64,000 nucleotides of DNA, taken from assembly GCF_965223285.1 (NCBI RefSeq), contig NZ_OZ244997.1, positions 6,262,001 through 6,326,000 of the forward strand. The letters are read 5' to 3'. Positions 1-8,386 of this stretch are shown in pieces; position 1 is the first letter of the stretch, and each line of letters opens with the position of its first letter. The DNA is from Leptofilum sp965223285 (lineage in GTDB: Bacteria; Chloroflexota; Anaerolineae; Promineifilales; Promineifilaceae). The position numbers and the translations under genes were made by a program. A model generated the notes under the pieces. The model did not search any database. It worked only from the letters and a program-made list of their open reading frames with translations, and was not told the origin of the DNA.

Positions 1-2
1 GC

Positions 3-959
3 AGCGTGAAAGATTTTCCTTTTCATAATTTTGTCGCGCTTGGCCATGAAAAGGAGTGTACGGCCGTCCTGGCCAAAGGCATTAACGCGTACACGGCAAC
101 AGAAGATGGCACGATTGCCCTCACCTTGCGACGGTCGGTGGAGTGGCTCACCAAAGCAGGTTTACGAGACCGCGAAGGGGATGCAGGCCCGTTTTTCTAT
201 GTACCAGACGGCCGTTGCGAGCGCACCGTCCACCATGAAGTCGCCGTGGCCATCGGCCCCTTTGCCCCAGATTCGCTGGCTCTGCAAAAGCTCAATGCCA
301 GCTACCAGCATCCGCCGCTCATCGTGCAGGGTGCGGGGCAAGGCAGCCAAACAGAATGGTCATTGCTCACAGAAGAACTGCCGCTGAGCAGCCTGACCGT
401 GCAAAACGAGAAGCTGCTGGCCCGATTGTACAATCCCACCAACAGCCCCATCACTTTGCAGCAATCGTACCCGCAAACCGACGTTTGGGGTGAGGCAGTG
501 GGGGAAAGTACGGCCGTCCCCGCCAAAAAGATCGTCACTATCCAACTGCCACAAACCTTGCCCGCCGTCAATGACCGCCAAACAACCATCACCTGGCACA
601 ACCGCCCTTGCTGGCGCGTGGGGGAAAACAAGGGTGTGCCAGATACGGCCGTTTTGGAGAAACTGCAAGCCAACATCAAAAAGCTGGAAGCGGAAATTGC
701 TGCCGCCCAAGCCAAGCTGGCAGCCAGCGCAGGCAAAGAGAAGTTGCGCTGGCAGCACCGCATCTACATTCTGGATCGGGAGCGGTTGGAGTTTAAGCTG
801 TCCCATTTGCTGAACCGCCGTAAGCTGGATTCTGGCGGTGAGCAAGATTACAGCTACCTGTATGAACCTGACGACGAAGTTGCCGAAGTAGGAACTGCCC
901 TCAACCATTTACGGATTAAGCGACGCATTTTTGATTATGTGGCCACTGTGCTCGACTAG
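3..959 (+). CDS. GH38 alpha-mannosidase-type glycosidase, C-terminal part (5' end outside window)
   Basis: The reading frame is already open at the window edge, so the N-terminal catalytic half is missing and only about 318 C-terminal residues are seen. The segment near the start, with 'ALTLRRSVEWL', followed by beta-rich sequence and a Lys/Glu/Ala-rich helical stretch near the end, matches the C-terminal domain of GH38 mannosidases and mannosylglycerate hydrolases. The catalytic Asp lies upstream and cannot be checked. It is co-directional with a GH13_18 enzyme and a GT4 transferase, which suggests mannosylglycerate- or mannosylglucosylglycerate-type substrates rather than N-glycans. The family call is from remembered pattern only. 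A GTG at position 6 is not a credible start because the frame continues upstream. Confidence 0.7.
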   Translation, partial: SVKDFPFHNFVALGHEKECTAVLAKGINAYTATEDGTIALTLRRSVEWLTKAGLRDREGDAGPFFYVPDGRCERTVHHEVAVAIGPFAPDSLALQKLNASYQHPPLIVQGAGQGSQTEWSLLTEELPLSSLTVQNEKLLARLYNPTNSPITLQQSYPQTDVWGEAVGESTAVPAKKIVTIQLPQTLPAVNDRQTTITWHNRPCWRVGENKGVPDTAVLEKLQANIKKLEAEIAAAQAKLAASAGKEKLRWQHRIYILDRERLEFKLSHLLNRRKLDSGGEQDYSYLYEPDDEVAEVGTALNHLRIKRRIFDYVATVLD

Positions 960-962
960 AAC

Positions 963-1063
963 AGGACTTACGCAGTGAAGACTACAAAAGTCTTGTTCTC
1001 TCTGGAATTAACACCATTAGACCCAGACTTTTGTAGTCTGGTTAGGGCGAATGCGTAAGTCCT
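963..1063. repeat. Nested inverted repeat, MITE-like element
   Basis: The outer arms AGGACTTACGCA (963-974) and TGCGTAAGTCCT (1052-1063) are perfect complements. A second perfect 15-base pair of arms lies inside (979-993 and 1025-1039, AGACTACAAAAGTCT and its complement). The element is 101 bp, has no ORF and ends 13 bp before the start of the next gene. This is the form of a miniature inverted-repeat transposable element, or of an RNA with two stacked stems. No clear target-site duplication is visible. Confidence 0.75.
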
Positions 1064-1076
1064 ATAGAATTTAATT

Positions 1077-2753
1077 ATGAATCAAGATATTCTTGAGCAT
1101 TTAACCTTTCTTTATGGTGCAGAAACGGCCGTGCAGTTGCTGCCTAAACTGGTTTCGCTTCTGGATACCGTGCGCCCCCAACTGCCTGAATTGCCAGAGG
1201 CCACGTCCTTTTTTTCTGAAAAAGACAGCGTCCTCATCACCTACGGCGATCAGGTGCAGGCTCCTGGGGAAGCCCCACTGAAAACGCTGGCCCACTTTTG
1301 CAAAGATAAGCTAGACGGCCGTATCCAAACCATCCATCTGCTCCCCTTCTACCCTTCCTCCAGCGACGATGGCTTTTCCGTGATTGATTACAAAGCGGTG
1401 GATCCCGCGCTGGGCAGTTGGGAAGATGTTGCCACTTTCCGCGATAACTTCCAATTAATGTTCGATGCCGTCATCAACCACATCTCCGCCAAAAGCAACT
1501 GGTTCCAACGATATCTGAAAGGCGATCCCGCGTATGATGATTTTTTTGTAACTGTAGACCCGCAGGCTGATCTTTCGGCAGTGTTCCGCCCCCGCGCCCT
1601 GCCTCTGCTCACCCCATTCCAGACACAATCCGGCACGCGCCACCTGTGGACCACCTTCAGCGACGATCAGATTGATTTGAACTATGCGAACCCCAACGTG
1701 CTGCTGGCTGTGCTAGACGCCCTGCTCTTTTACGTGGCGCAAGGGGCCACCACCATTCGGCTGGATGCGATTGGCTTCATGTGGAAAGAGATCGGCACGC
1801 GCAGCCTCAACTTGCCGCAAACGCATCGCCTCATCCAGCTCATGCGCGCCGTTTTGGATGCGGTTGCCCCTCAGGTGGTACTCATCACCGAAACGAACGT
1901 GCCGCATGAAGAGAATATTTCTTACTTTGGCAACGGCCGTAACGAAGCCCAAATGGTGTACAACTTTTCTCTGCCGCCGCTGCTGCTGCACACCTTTCAC
2001 ACCGGCAACGCCCAGCAGCTTGCTGAGTGGGCCAGCACGCTAGAACTGCCGTCTGAGCGCGTCACCTTCTTCAACTTCTGCGCCTCGCACGACGGCATTG
2101 GCGTGACGCCCGCGCGCGGCATCCTCACCGATGGGCAAATAAACGCGATGGCTGAACGCGTGCAAAAGCTGGGCGGCTACGTCTCTTACAAAGCCAACGG
2201 CGACGGTACCCAAGCTGCCTATGAGCTCAACATCAACTACCTCAACGCCCTCGGCGTGCCCGGTACCGCTGAATCTGACGAACTAATGGCTCGCCGCTTT
2301 TTGGCGGCGCAGGCGATTATGCTAGCCCTGCGCGGCGTACCGGGTATCTACTTTCACAGCCTGTTTGGCTCGCAAAATTGGCACGAAGGGGTACAGCAAA
2401 CCGGACGCAACCGCAGCATCAACCGGCAAAAGTTCCAGCGGGATGCGTTGGAGCAGGCGTTGCAAACGGGCTTGCGGCAGCTTGTGTTTTCAGGCTATAG
2501 CCACCTGCTGCGGCTGCGAACCAGTGAGAAAGCGTTTCACCCAGTCGGTGAGCAGAAAATCCTCAACCTGCACCCCGCCGTATTTGCTATTTTGCGCTCG
2601 CACCAGGGTGAAGCGGTGCTTTGCCTGCAAAATGTAGCGGCCCGCTCCGTACAAATTGAATTACCGCTTGCCGGGCAAGATTTGGTGACGGGAACGGCCG
2701 TTCCCGCCCACTTCACCCTCGCCCCCTACCAAATTGTCTGGCTCAAACCATGA
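1077..2753 (+). CDS. GH13_18 glycoside phosphorylase (glucosylglycerate or sucrose phosphorylase type)
   Basis: This is a 558-residue (beta/alpha)8 enzyme of the sucrose phosphorylase subfamily. The predicted nucleophile Asp230 lies in 'TTIRLDAIGF', the acid/base Glu272 in 'LITETNVP' and the transition-state Asp339 in 'ASHDG'. The motif 'LLPFYPSSSDDGFS' near residue 90 is typical of GH13_18. These enzymes phosphorolyse glucosides such as sucrose or 2-O-glucosyl-glycerate to glucose 1-phosphate. With a GH38 enzyme upstream and an MGG-synthase-like GT4 downstream, glucosylglycerate is the more likely substrate, but this is inference from context. The ATG has no evident Shine-Dalgarno sequence and sits just after the MITE-like repeat, so the repeat forms part of its leader. 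Confidence 0.8.
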   Translation: MNQDILEHLTFLYGAETAVQLLPKLVSLLDTVRPQLPELPEATSFFSEKDSVLITYGDQVQAPGEAPLKTLAHFCKDKLDGRIQTIHLLPFYPSSSDDGFSVIDYKAVDPALGSWEDVATFRDNFQLMFDAVINHISAKSNWFQRYLKGDPAYDDFFVTVDPQADLSAVFRPRALPLLTPFQTQSGTRHLWTTFSDDQIDLNYANPNVLLAVLDALLFYVAQGATTIRLDAIGFMWKEIGTRSLNLPQTHRLIQLMRAVLDAVAPQVVLITETNVPHEENISYFGNGRNEAQMVYNFSLPPLLLHTFHTGNAQQLAEWASTLELPSERVTFFNFCASHDGIGVTPARGILTDGQINAMAERVQKLGGYVSYKANGDGTQAAYELNINYLNALGVPGTAESDELMARRFLAAQAIMLALRGVPGIYFHSLFGSQNWHEGVQQTGRNRSINRQKFQRDALEQALQTGLRQLVFSGYSHLLRLRTSEKAFHPVGEQKILNLHPAVFAILRSHQGEAVLCLQNVAARSVQIELPLAGQDLVTGTAVPAHFTLAPYQIVWLKP

Positions 2754-2757
2754 AATT

Positions 2758-2807
2758 TCACGCAAAGGCACAGAGGTGCTATTTTTTTCCTTCGCGTCTT
2801 TGCGTGA
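2758..2807. repeat. Short inverted repeat (TCACGCAAAG)
   Basis: TCACGCAAAG at 2758-2767 is repeated inverted as CTTTGCGTGA at 2798-2807, with a 30-base loop that contains a T-run. It lies between the phosphorylase and the glycosyltransferase. It could form a weak hairpin in the mRNA or be a dispersed repeat; the sequence is of a type commonly seen between genes. Confidence 0.5.
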
Positions 2808-2827
2808 GATAAAGTTAAAAAACAATT

Positions 2828-4063
2828 ATGAATATTGGCGTTATTTCTACAAGACTGGCTGGCACCGACGGCGTTTCGCTGGAATCGGCCAAAATTGTGG
2901 CCATTGCCCAGCAGTTTGGCCATAAGATTTATTACTGCGCGGGCGAACTAGACCTGGAGCTAAAAAAACGTGGCCTGGAAGACGGCCGTCTCCATTTTGA
3001 AGATGAGATTGCCAAAAATTTACATGATCGCGCCTTTGTGGAGAAGGAAACGGCCGTTACCCTGCTGCCAGACATTGAAAAACGTGCGGCAGAGTTGAAA
3101 CGGCCGCTTCGCCAATTCCTTACGCAAAACAAGATCGAATACGTCATTATCCAGAACGCCTTTGCCATTCCCATGCAGCTGCCCCTCGCCCAAGCCCTCA
3201 CAGAACTAATGGCCGAGCTTAAGCTGCCCAGCCTGGCTCACAACCACGATTTTTATTGGGAACGGCCGCGTTTTTTAGACAGCCAGATCGAAACATTTCT
3301 GGACCAATTTTTTCCGCCAAATTTGCCTGGATTGACCCACGCCACCATCAACTCGTTGGCCCAAACCGCACTCAAACAGCGGCGCGGGCTAGACAGCCTC
3401 GTTATCCCCAACGTGTTTGACTTCCACACGTCGCCCCCCGGCATCGATGATTTCAACACCGATTTTCGGCAGGCACTTGGGCTAAAGCCAGACGATTGGC
3501 TCATTTTGCAGCCTACCCGCGTTATTCCGCGCAAGGGGATTGAGCTGTCGATTGAGCTGTTGCACCAGCTTAATGACCCACGCGCCAAGCTGGTCATCAC
3601 CCACAAGGCAGGCGACGAAGGATTAAAGTATCTACACGAACTCCAGGCGTTGGCAGAGGCCAAAAATGTGGCGTTGATCTACGCAGGGGACAAGGTGGAC
3701 GATCTGCGGCGGCGGGCTAGCGACACAAAAATTTACTCACTGTGGGATGCGTATCCGCACGCCGATTTGGTTACCTACCCCAGCTTCATCGAGGGGTTTG
3801 GCAATGCGCTCATTGAGACGGTTTACTTCAAGCTGCCCGCCGTGGTAAACCGGTACCCGGTCTACGCGGCCGACATTGGACCGCTGGGCTTCCAATTTGC
3901 GGAGATTGATGGGGAAATCACGCCAGAAACAGTGAACACGCTGCGGGGCTGGCTAGAAAATCCAGAAACGGCCGTTCCCGCCACTAGCCACAACTACGAA
4001 CTCGGCAAGCAACATTTCTCTTACCAAACCCTGGCCCAATTGCTAGCCCCAATCCTCAAATAA
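2828..4063 (+). CDS. GT4 family glycosyltransferase, mannosylglucosylglycerate-synthase-like
   Basis: This 411-residue GT-B protein starts 'MNIGVISTRLAGTDGVSLES', the glycine-rich first loop of the N-terminal Rossmann domain. The C-terminal nucleotide-sugar domain shows 'QPTRVIPRKGIELSI' near residue 230 and 'YPSFIEGFGNALIE' near residue 320, which carries the EX7E motif of retaining GT4 enzymes. The N-terminal motif and length recall the GT4 proteins annotated as mannosylglucosylglycerate synthases, which transfer mannose to glucosylglycerate. The adjacent GH13_18 and GH38 enzymes fit one pathway of solute synthesis and recycling. The acceptor cannot be proved from sequence. No strong ribosome site precedes the ATG. 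Confidence 0.72.
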   Translation: MNIGVISTRLAGTDGVSLESAKIVAIAQQFGHKIYYCAGELDLELKKRGLEDGRLHFEDEIAKNLHDRAFVEKETAVTLLPDIEKRAAELKRPLRQFLTQNKIEYVIIQNAFAIPMQLPLAQALTELMAELKLPSLAHNHDFYWERPRFLDSQIETFLDQFFPPNLPGLTHATINSLAQTALKQRRGLDSLVIPNVFDFHTSPPGIDDFNTDFRQALGLKPDDWLILQPTRVIPRKGIELSIELLHQLNDPRAKLVITHKAGDEGLKYLHELQALAEAKNVALIYAGDKVDDLRRRASDTKIYSLWDAYPHADLVTYPSFIEGFGNALIETVYFKLPAVVNRYPVYAADIGPLGFQFAEIDGEITPETVNTLRGWLENPETAVPATSHNYELGKQHFSYQTLAQLLAPILK

Positions 4064-4096
4064 CCCATCGTCGCTCAAAAAAACCTATCACCAGTG

Positions 4097-4191
4097 GTCA
4101 TTTCGAGGTCCTCCGAGAAATCCCGTCCAACTTCGTTTATAAACCACTCACGAATCATGGTTGGGATTTTTCACTGCGTTCAAAATGACAA
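4097..4191. repeat. Imperfect dispersed-type inverted repeat between convergent genes
   Basis: GTCATTTCGAG...GAGAAATCCCG on the left arm matches, imperfectly and inverted, the right part ending in GGGATTTTTCACTGCGTTCAAAATGAC. The two arms flank about 35 bases. The GTCATTT/GAGAAATC combination looks like a genome-dispersed intergenic palindrome. It separates two convergent genes and may act as a bidirectional terminator. Confidence 0.5.
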
Positions 4192-4217
4192 GGTGTTGAT
4201 TTTTGCGCTTTTTGGAA

Positions 4218-5219
4218 CTACTTGGCGGTGAGGAGTTCTGCTTCAATATTGTGAACTTCTAGCCCGGCGAAACGGCCGTTTCCCACAAAAATTGGCTCAT
4301 CTTTCCCACCATTTAGCCGGGACAGGCGCACGGTTGCCGTGGCCGTGAGCGATTCGGCCACCCGCTTACCCATATCCACCGTAGACGGCCCCGCCAAAAT
4401 GCCCGCTTCTCCCCGGCTGGCGATAATCTCCAAGCGGTGAACCGCCCCCGCCCTTTTGCCCGTCAGTACCCAATGAATTTGCTCCCCCGCCACCGCCAGC
4501 GTCTCCGTTTTGGCCCCGGTGTAGGTGGCAAAGCGGTACAGCCTGCCCCTATGCCACAAGCCAACAATGAAGCCCCGGAACCGGGTAAATTGCCAGGGAA
4601 TCATCGCAATCGAGGCGGTGAGGCTGGTACGCGGGCTGTGTTCAAAATGGTTACTTTGCAGCCAAATCCAGGCGGAGGGGAACGATTGCCCCCAATCTTT
4701 CTCGATGTAGCCGCGCCCGCCGTGGAAGTCCAGCAGGTCGCCATTCACGCGCATGGTGCCGTAGATGGCATGGTCGAAGCTGAGAACGCCGTGATAGCAC
4801 TCCATTGTCGGCACCCAAGCGTACCAGCCCATAATCCCCGGCGAAGTGAGCGTCACCGGCCACGGCTGCCCGCCGCCAAAGTGCATATCGGCCTCTATTT
4901 TTTGCTCTGGCTGGTTAATGAGCAAACTCAACGCCTGCTGCGTAAAGCGACAGGCCCCAATGTGTACCTCAAACCGATCATCCGCCGCCCAAAATTGTGT
5001 GAGCGGAAAGCGATGGTAAAACGCTTCTTTGGTTGTGCCGTTGAGTACCTGAATAAAAGCGTGGGGGTCTTCGCTCAGAAAGACGCCGGGGATGATGGCG
5101 TATTTGTGTTGGGTGGTGGCGTCAATCAGTTTGTAATACCAGCCCTCAAAGAACGGCCGTTTCGCACCAAAACCATGATACCAGGCTGGATTGAGTACAG
5201 AGGTGACAAACCGCTTCAT
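4218..5219 (-). CDS. Tocopherol cyclase-like family protein
   Basis: The 333-residue protein begins with the family hallmark 'NPAWYHG...PFFEGWYYKLID' (residues 10-33) and has the central signature 'GGRGYIEKDWGQSFPSAWIW' near residue 170. These define the tocopherol cyclase/VTE1-like family (PF14249 as I recall it). The plant and cyanobacterial enzymes form the chromanol ring of tocopherols. Non-photosynthetic bacterial members are uncharacterised, and no tocopherol pathway genes lie nearby, so cyclisation of a prenylated quinol is only a family-level guess. There is no signal peptide. Its ATG overlaps the stop of the upstream zinc-ribbon gene by 4 bases, so the two are probably translated from one message. 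Confidence 0.8.
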   Translation of the reverse strand: MKRFVTSVLNPAWYHGFGAKRPFFEGWYYKLIDATTQHKYAIIPGVFLSEDPHAFIQVLNGTTKEAFYHRFPLTQFWAADDRFEVHIGACRFTQQALSLLINQPEQKIEADMHFGGGQPWPVTLTSPGIMGWYAWVPTMECYHGVLSFDHAIYGTMRVNGDLLDFHGGRGYIEKDWGQSFPSAWIWLQSNHFEHSPRTSLTASIAMIPWQFTRFRGFIVGLWHRGRLYRFATYTGAKTETLAVAGEQIHWVLTGKRAGAVHRLEIIASRGEAGILAGPSTVDMGKRVAESLTATATVRLSRLNGGKDEPIFVGNGRFAGLEVHNIEAELLTAK

Positions 5220-6307
5220 CGGTCTGGCGTCACAGAGCGTACATTACCCAGCGCGTTCACCTCTAAAATCCAGCGACTGCCGTCATCAAACTGGCTAAAT
5301 TCATTCACATCATCGGGGCGGTAAGTGTAAGACGCGCCATCTGCCCAAAAATAGACTTCGTACTGTTCTGTACTTTCGCCCAGCCGCTGGTCCTGCGCCA
5401 GCGCGGGATTGGGCCAGCGCGGTTCAAAATCATCCCCCGTTAGGGAAACCAGATCAAAGTCGTGCCATTGCAATTCTGTGTAGGTACACAGTTCATCATA
5501 AATTTCGTAAACGCAATCCTGCACCACCTCGCCGACCCCGGTACCGGTGTCTACCGTGTATGGCGTGCCGCACACTTCGTTGGCACCTGGTGCTGGGTTC
5601 GATTGCGTGCGGCGTAGCTCCTGACGACAGGAAATGACATCTGCATTATTGGGCAGTTCATTACCCCAATCTTGAAGCTCAACCGGAACCAACGCCTGCA
5701 CCATTACGGCCGTTTCCCACGATACCCCCTGCACTTCCCCCACAATCTCCTCCGTGCGGCTAGAAAGCACTATGATGGCCATGCAGGCAATGGCAAACAG
5801 CCCCAAAATGCCAAACAGCACAAAACGCGCCGTCCTGGACATGCCCGTCGCTCGTCTCACCTGGGGTCGGGCGGCTGCCGGTTTGGGCCGATCTAATTTG
5901 GGCAAGACTGCACCACATTGCGAACATTGCTGCGCCGTGCCGGGGTTCATCGCGCCGCAGTGGGTGCAGGCCACGTCTGGCACCGCTTTCTTCTGGTGCG
6001 CCCCTACCACCTGCCCCGCCTCACGCGCTTTGGCCTCGGTGAGGTCAGCCAGGCATTGGCTGCATTGGCTGGCGGTAGCTGGATTGCGCGTGCCGCAAAA
6101 GGGGCAATGCACGTCCGGGCCAGCGGCGGCCTGGGCAATGAGCTTTTCATCCTGAATGAGCGATTCCTGGGCTACCTGCTCAAACTGCACGTCGTCTGGC
6201 TGGGCCGCGCCGCAGTTACGGCAAATCTTGTCAACACCCTTGTTGCGAGTGCCGCAGGCGGGGCATTCCCACTCCAGATGAACATAGCCAACGGTTTTTT
6301 TGGTCAT
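5216..6307 (-). CDS. Membrane protein with three N-terminal zinc ribbons
   Basis: The 363-residue protein carries three CxxC...CxxC zinc-ribbon units (about residues 15-33, 68-85 and 113-131), then a basic linker, one transmembrane helix (about 160-185) and an extracytoplasmic domain of about 175 residues with several cysteines. That topology puts the ribbons in the cytoplasm. I do not recognise the C-terminal domain, so the function is unknown. Such ribbon-TM proteins often act as scaffolds or sensors. It shares a 4-base ATGA overlap with the tocopherol-cyclase-like gene, so the two are likely co-regulated. Confidence 0.75.
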   Translation of the reverse strand: MTKKTVGYVHLEWECPACGTRNKGVDKICRNCGAAQPDDVQFEQVAQESLIQDEKLIAQAAAGPDVHCPFCGTRNPATASQCSQCLADLTEAKAREAGQVVGAHQKKAVPDVACTHCGAMNPGTAQQCSQCGAVLPKLDRPKPAAARPQVRRATGMSRTARFVLFGILGLFAIACMAIIVLSSRTEEIVGEVQGVSWETAVMVQALVPVELQDWGNELPNNADVISCRQELRRTQSNPAPGANEVCGTPYTVDTGTGVGEVVQDCVYEIYDELCTYTELQWHDFDLVSLTGDDFEPRWPNPALAQDQRLGESTEQYEVYFWADGASYTYRPDDVNEFSQFDDGSRWILEVNALGNVRSVTPDR

Positions 6308-6440
6308 TCCACGCTCCGGTTACGTGTGCTTGCTTGTGCTTGTAAGTCTTGCTTGTGCGTGAAGATTGTAACGCAGGGGCCGGCTTGGTTCAATTGGTTT
6401 TTTGAAGAAGAAAAGGAATTGGTAACGGCCGTTTCCCAAG

Positions 6441-6815
6441 TTACCATCTGGCGTGAGGATAATTTGCTAACATCGTCTGATCTTTGGTAACAAGCAGGTT
6501 GTCATTCAGGCTGGCATTGGCCACGATAAGGCGATCGAATGGGTCACGCGTCCAGGAAACGGCCGTTGCTGCCTGTACCACCGCCTGAAACCGTTTACCA
6601 CACACCTGCAAACCAATTCGTGCCGCCAAGTCTGCTAAAACTGCGTTGGCACTCACCGTAATTCGCTCAATTTCGTGCAGATATTGCAGTTCAAGCTGAA
6701 CGATTGGGGAAACCAGTAAATCGTTTTCATTCAGCAGTGATTGCACCTCACCACTAAATCGATTCAACTGTCCAGCATAGAGCCAAACAACCACATGGGT
6801 ATCAAGGTAGATCAA
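6441..6815 (-). CDS. vapC: PIN-domain ribonuclease toxin (VapC type)
   Basis: At 124 residues it has the usual length for this family. The acidic PIN residues are visible: Asp5 in 'MIYLDTHVVVWLY', a Glu in 'SPIVQLELQYL' and the Asp pair in 'WTRDPFDRLIVANA'. VapC toxins cleave RNA in the cytoplasm with Mg2+ and are held inactive by the antitoxin. The start overlaps the antitoxin stop by 14 bases, as expected for translational coupling. The catalytic set looks intact, so the toxin is probably functional. Confidence 0.88.
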   Translation of the reverse strand: MIYLDTHVVVWLYAGQLNRFSGEVQSLLNENDLLVSPIVQLELQYLHEIERITVSANAVLADLAARIGLQVCGKRFQAVVQAATAVSWTRDPFDRLIVANASLNDNLLVTKDQTMLANYPHARW

Positions 6816-7038
6816 GATTCACCTCTTGCTCCCAGCTAATCGTCACCAACTCTTCGGGGTCGCCCTGAATCACCTCTGGGCGAGAAACCAGGTTTTCCAG
6901 CTTAGAACCTTCGTTTACCGGTACAATGCGCAGCCGCTTGCCGCCTTTATTTATTTCTAGCGGTTCTCCGCTGGTCAATACTTCTTCTAGCAGCTTGTAA
7001 ATATTGGCGCGCAATTCGGTTGGGGTTATTGTTTTCAT
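6802..7038 (-). CDS. Phd/YefM-type antitoxin
   Basis: This 78-residue protein begins 'MKTITPTELRANIYKLLEEV', the DNA-binding N-terminal fold of Phd/YefM antitoxins, followed by the beta segment 'GGKRLRIVPV'. The acidic C-terminus 'EELVTISWEQEVNLDLP' is the likely toxin-neutralising tail. It lies upstream of and overlaps the PIN-domain toxin. Antitoxins of this class usually autorepress their own promoter, which would sit at about 7040-7110. Confidence 0.85.
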   Translation of the reverse strand: MKTITPTELRANIYKLLEEVLTSGEPLEINKGGKRLRIVPVNEGSKLENLVSRPEVIQGDPEELVTISWEQEVNLDLP

Positions 7039-7172
7039 CTGTTTAGCCTTTGCTGTACGTACGCTTTTTCCAAAGATACGTACATATTACCAAAATTGAT
7101 TCACCCCGGTCAAGCACAACAGCTCAGGTTAGCACGTCACAGCCTAGAAGAAAACCCATTTGCAGTTAAAAA

Positions 7173-8069
7173 TTAGTCAGTGGTCATCAATCTTTCTAAT
7201 TCAGCTTGAAAGTCTGGGGAAATTGTACCCGAGCGAGAATATTTGGCTTCAATTTGTAGCTTGCCACTATCTGTCGTAAATGTGCATATGATTCGTCGTA
7301 GGCTATTCATTTCTTCTGCTAAGAATCTCTGAAATTCAATGGTTGTTTTGCCAAAGAGCAACCATATTTGCTTCTCGCCAGGATTCGGCCCGTAAATTTC
7401 CTTGTTTGGAGCAAACAGAACCTGCTCTTTAGAACTCCAATTCACCAATTTGGCACTTGAAAAAATGCGTACACCACTTGTGCTTATACCTACTGCCGAA
7501 TTACTGATTTGGCGAGGATCGTGCAGATACATTCGATATCGAGAATATTTTCTTAGGGCTCCTAAATTGATAAATGGCTCTATGAATGTATCACGAAAAA
7601 CCAGCTCGGTGAATGTCCGCTCTTTAGCTATTTTCATTTCCATTTCAATAAGCAATTCGGAGAAAATTTCTTGCTCACTGCCATTGTTGGTTAGAATGAA
7701 TTTGAGAACCCACCAGTTTAGGGGGACATTGCTACCATACACATACATATTTTCCTGTTTGAAGGCTTCCATGAGGGTGATTGTCAATCTTCTCTGGGCT
7801 TTCTCTAAACGCGATTCTTCAAGCTGCCGTCTGGCAATTTCCTTTCGCTCGTTTGAGATTTGAAGTGACATGTAGCTGATGAACAAAGCCAAAAGTGTTA
7901 GTAAAAGTGGAAAATATTGCAGAACCAACGATTCGTATTGACGTAAGTTTTGTTGCGTCGCGTCTGATAGAAATGTTAGCTCCCCTCTTTGACTGAGGAT
8001 AGCGAATATCCAAACAGAAAACGACAAAAGAAAAAATAACCAAAATGATACTTTCCAAAAACTGTTCAT
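7173..8069 (-). CDS. Unknown protein with two N-terminal transmembrane helices
   Basis: I do not recognise this 298-residue protein. It has two hydrophobic helices (about residues 5-25 and 48-70), a charged heptad-like segment ('NERKEIARRQLEESRLEKAQRR') consistent with a coiled coil, and a beta-rich soluble domain of about 200 residues. A longer reading frame extends upstream to a TTG at 8285, but that part overlaps a methyltransferase relic in another frame. I therefore chose the ATG at 8069, which overlaps the relic's stop codon as TAATG. It may have inherited the translation signals of the lost methyltransferase gene. Confidence 0.6.
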   Translation of the reverse strand: MNSFWKVSFWLFFLLSFSVWIFAILSQRGELTFLSDATQQNLRQYESLVLQYFPLLLTLLALFISYMSLQISNERKEIARRQLEESRLEKAQRRLTITLMEAFKQENMYVYGSNVPLNWWVLKFILTNNGSEQEIFSELLIEMEMKIAKERTFTELVFRDTFIEPFINLGALRKYSRYRMYLHDPRQISNSAVGISTSGVRIFSSAKLVNWSSKEQVLFAPNKEIYGPNPGEKQIWLLFGKTTIEFQRFLAEEMNSLRRIICTFTTDSGKLQIEAKYSRSGTISPDFQAELERLMTTD

Positions 8070-8224
8070 TATCTTTTGATTTGGTTTGCCGCTCTTTGCA
8101 AATTTAGTGCCAGTAGCCGCTCTAAAATTTGCTCGTCGTTGAAGTGGGATTGGGAAACGGCCGTTTCTTTTTGCTGAATTTGCGACCATTTGGCGACGAA
8201 CTGTTTGGGGGTAATGTTTGGCAT
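8069..8224 (-). pseudogene. 51-codon relic of a large DNA methyltransferase (N- and C-terminal ends joined)
   Basis: The frame encodes a protein starting 'MPNITPKQFVAKWSQIQQKE' and ending with 'EQILERLLALNLQRA' plus a basic tail. The first part matches the extreme N-terminus and the second the extreme C-terminus of the ~1000-residue class I / type IIG restriction-methylation proteins that I recall from Chloroflexi and cyanobacteria. The whole catalytic middle is absent, which suggests an in-frame internal deletion. It is too short for the ORF sizes usually listed, but it is supported by codon-level reading. The downstream gene starts inside its stop codon. Confidence 0.6.
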
Positions 8225-8386
8225 ACCGTTTTATAGCAAAATTTGGGGGAACTGTACAGAGTTGCGCAGTGTAGATTTTGCCCAACTGCCTCGCCCCTGC
8301 GATTATTCTGGTAAAATGGTGCTATCGGGAATTTAATCCCAATTGGTAGACATGAAAAATAGAAACGGCCGTTCTCACTACGGTCT

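Noticed and set aside
4437..5324. A 295-codon plus-strand frame opposite the tocopherol-cyclase-like gene
   Set aside because: Its protein is low in recognisable motifs and it lies wholly antisense to a gene with clear family signatures, so it is a shadow frame.
8070..8285. N-terminal extension (TTG at 8285) of the unknown two-helix membrane protein
   Set aside because: The extension has no helix or motif and overlaps, in another frame, codons that make sense as a methyltransferase relic; the internal ATG gives a proper membrane N-terminus.
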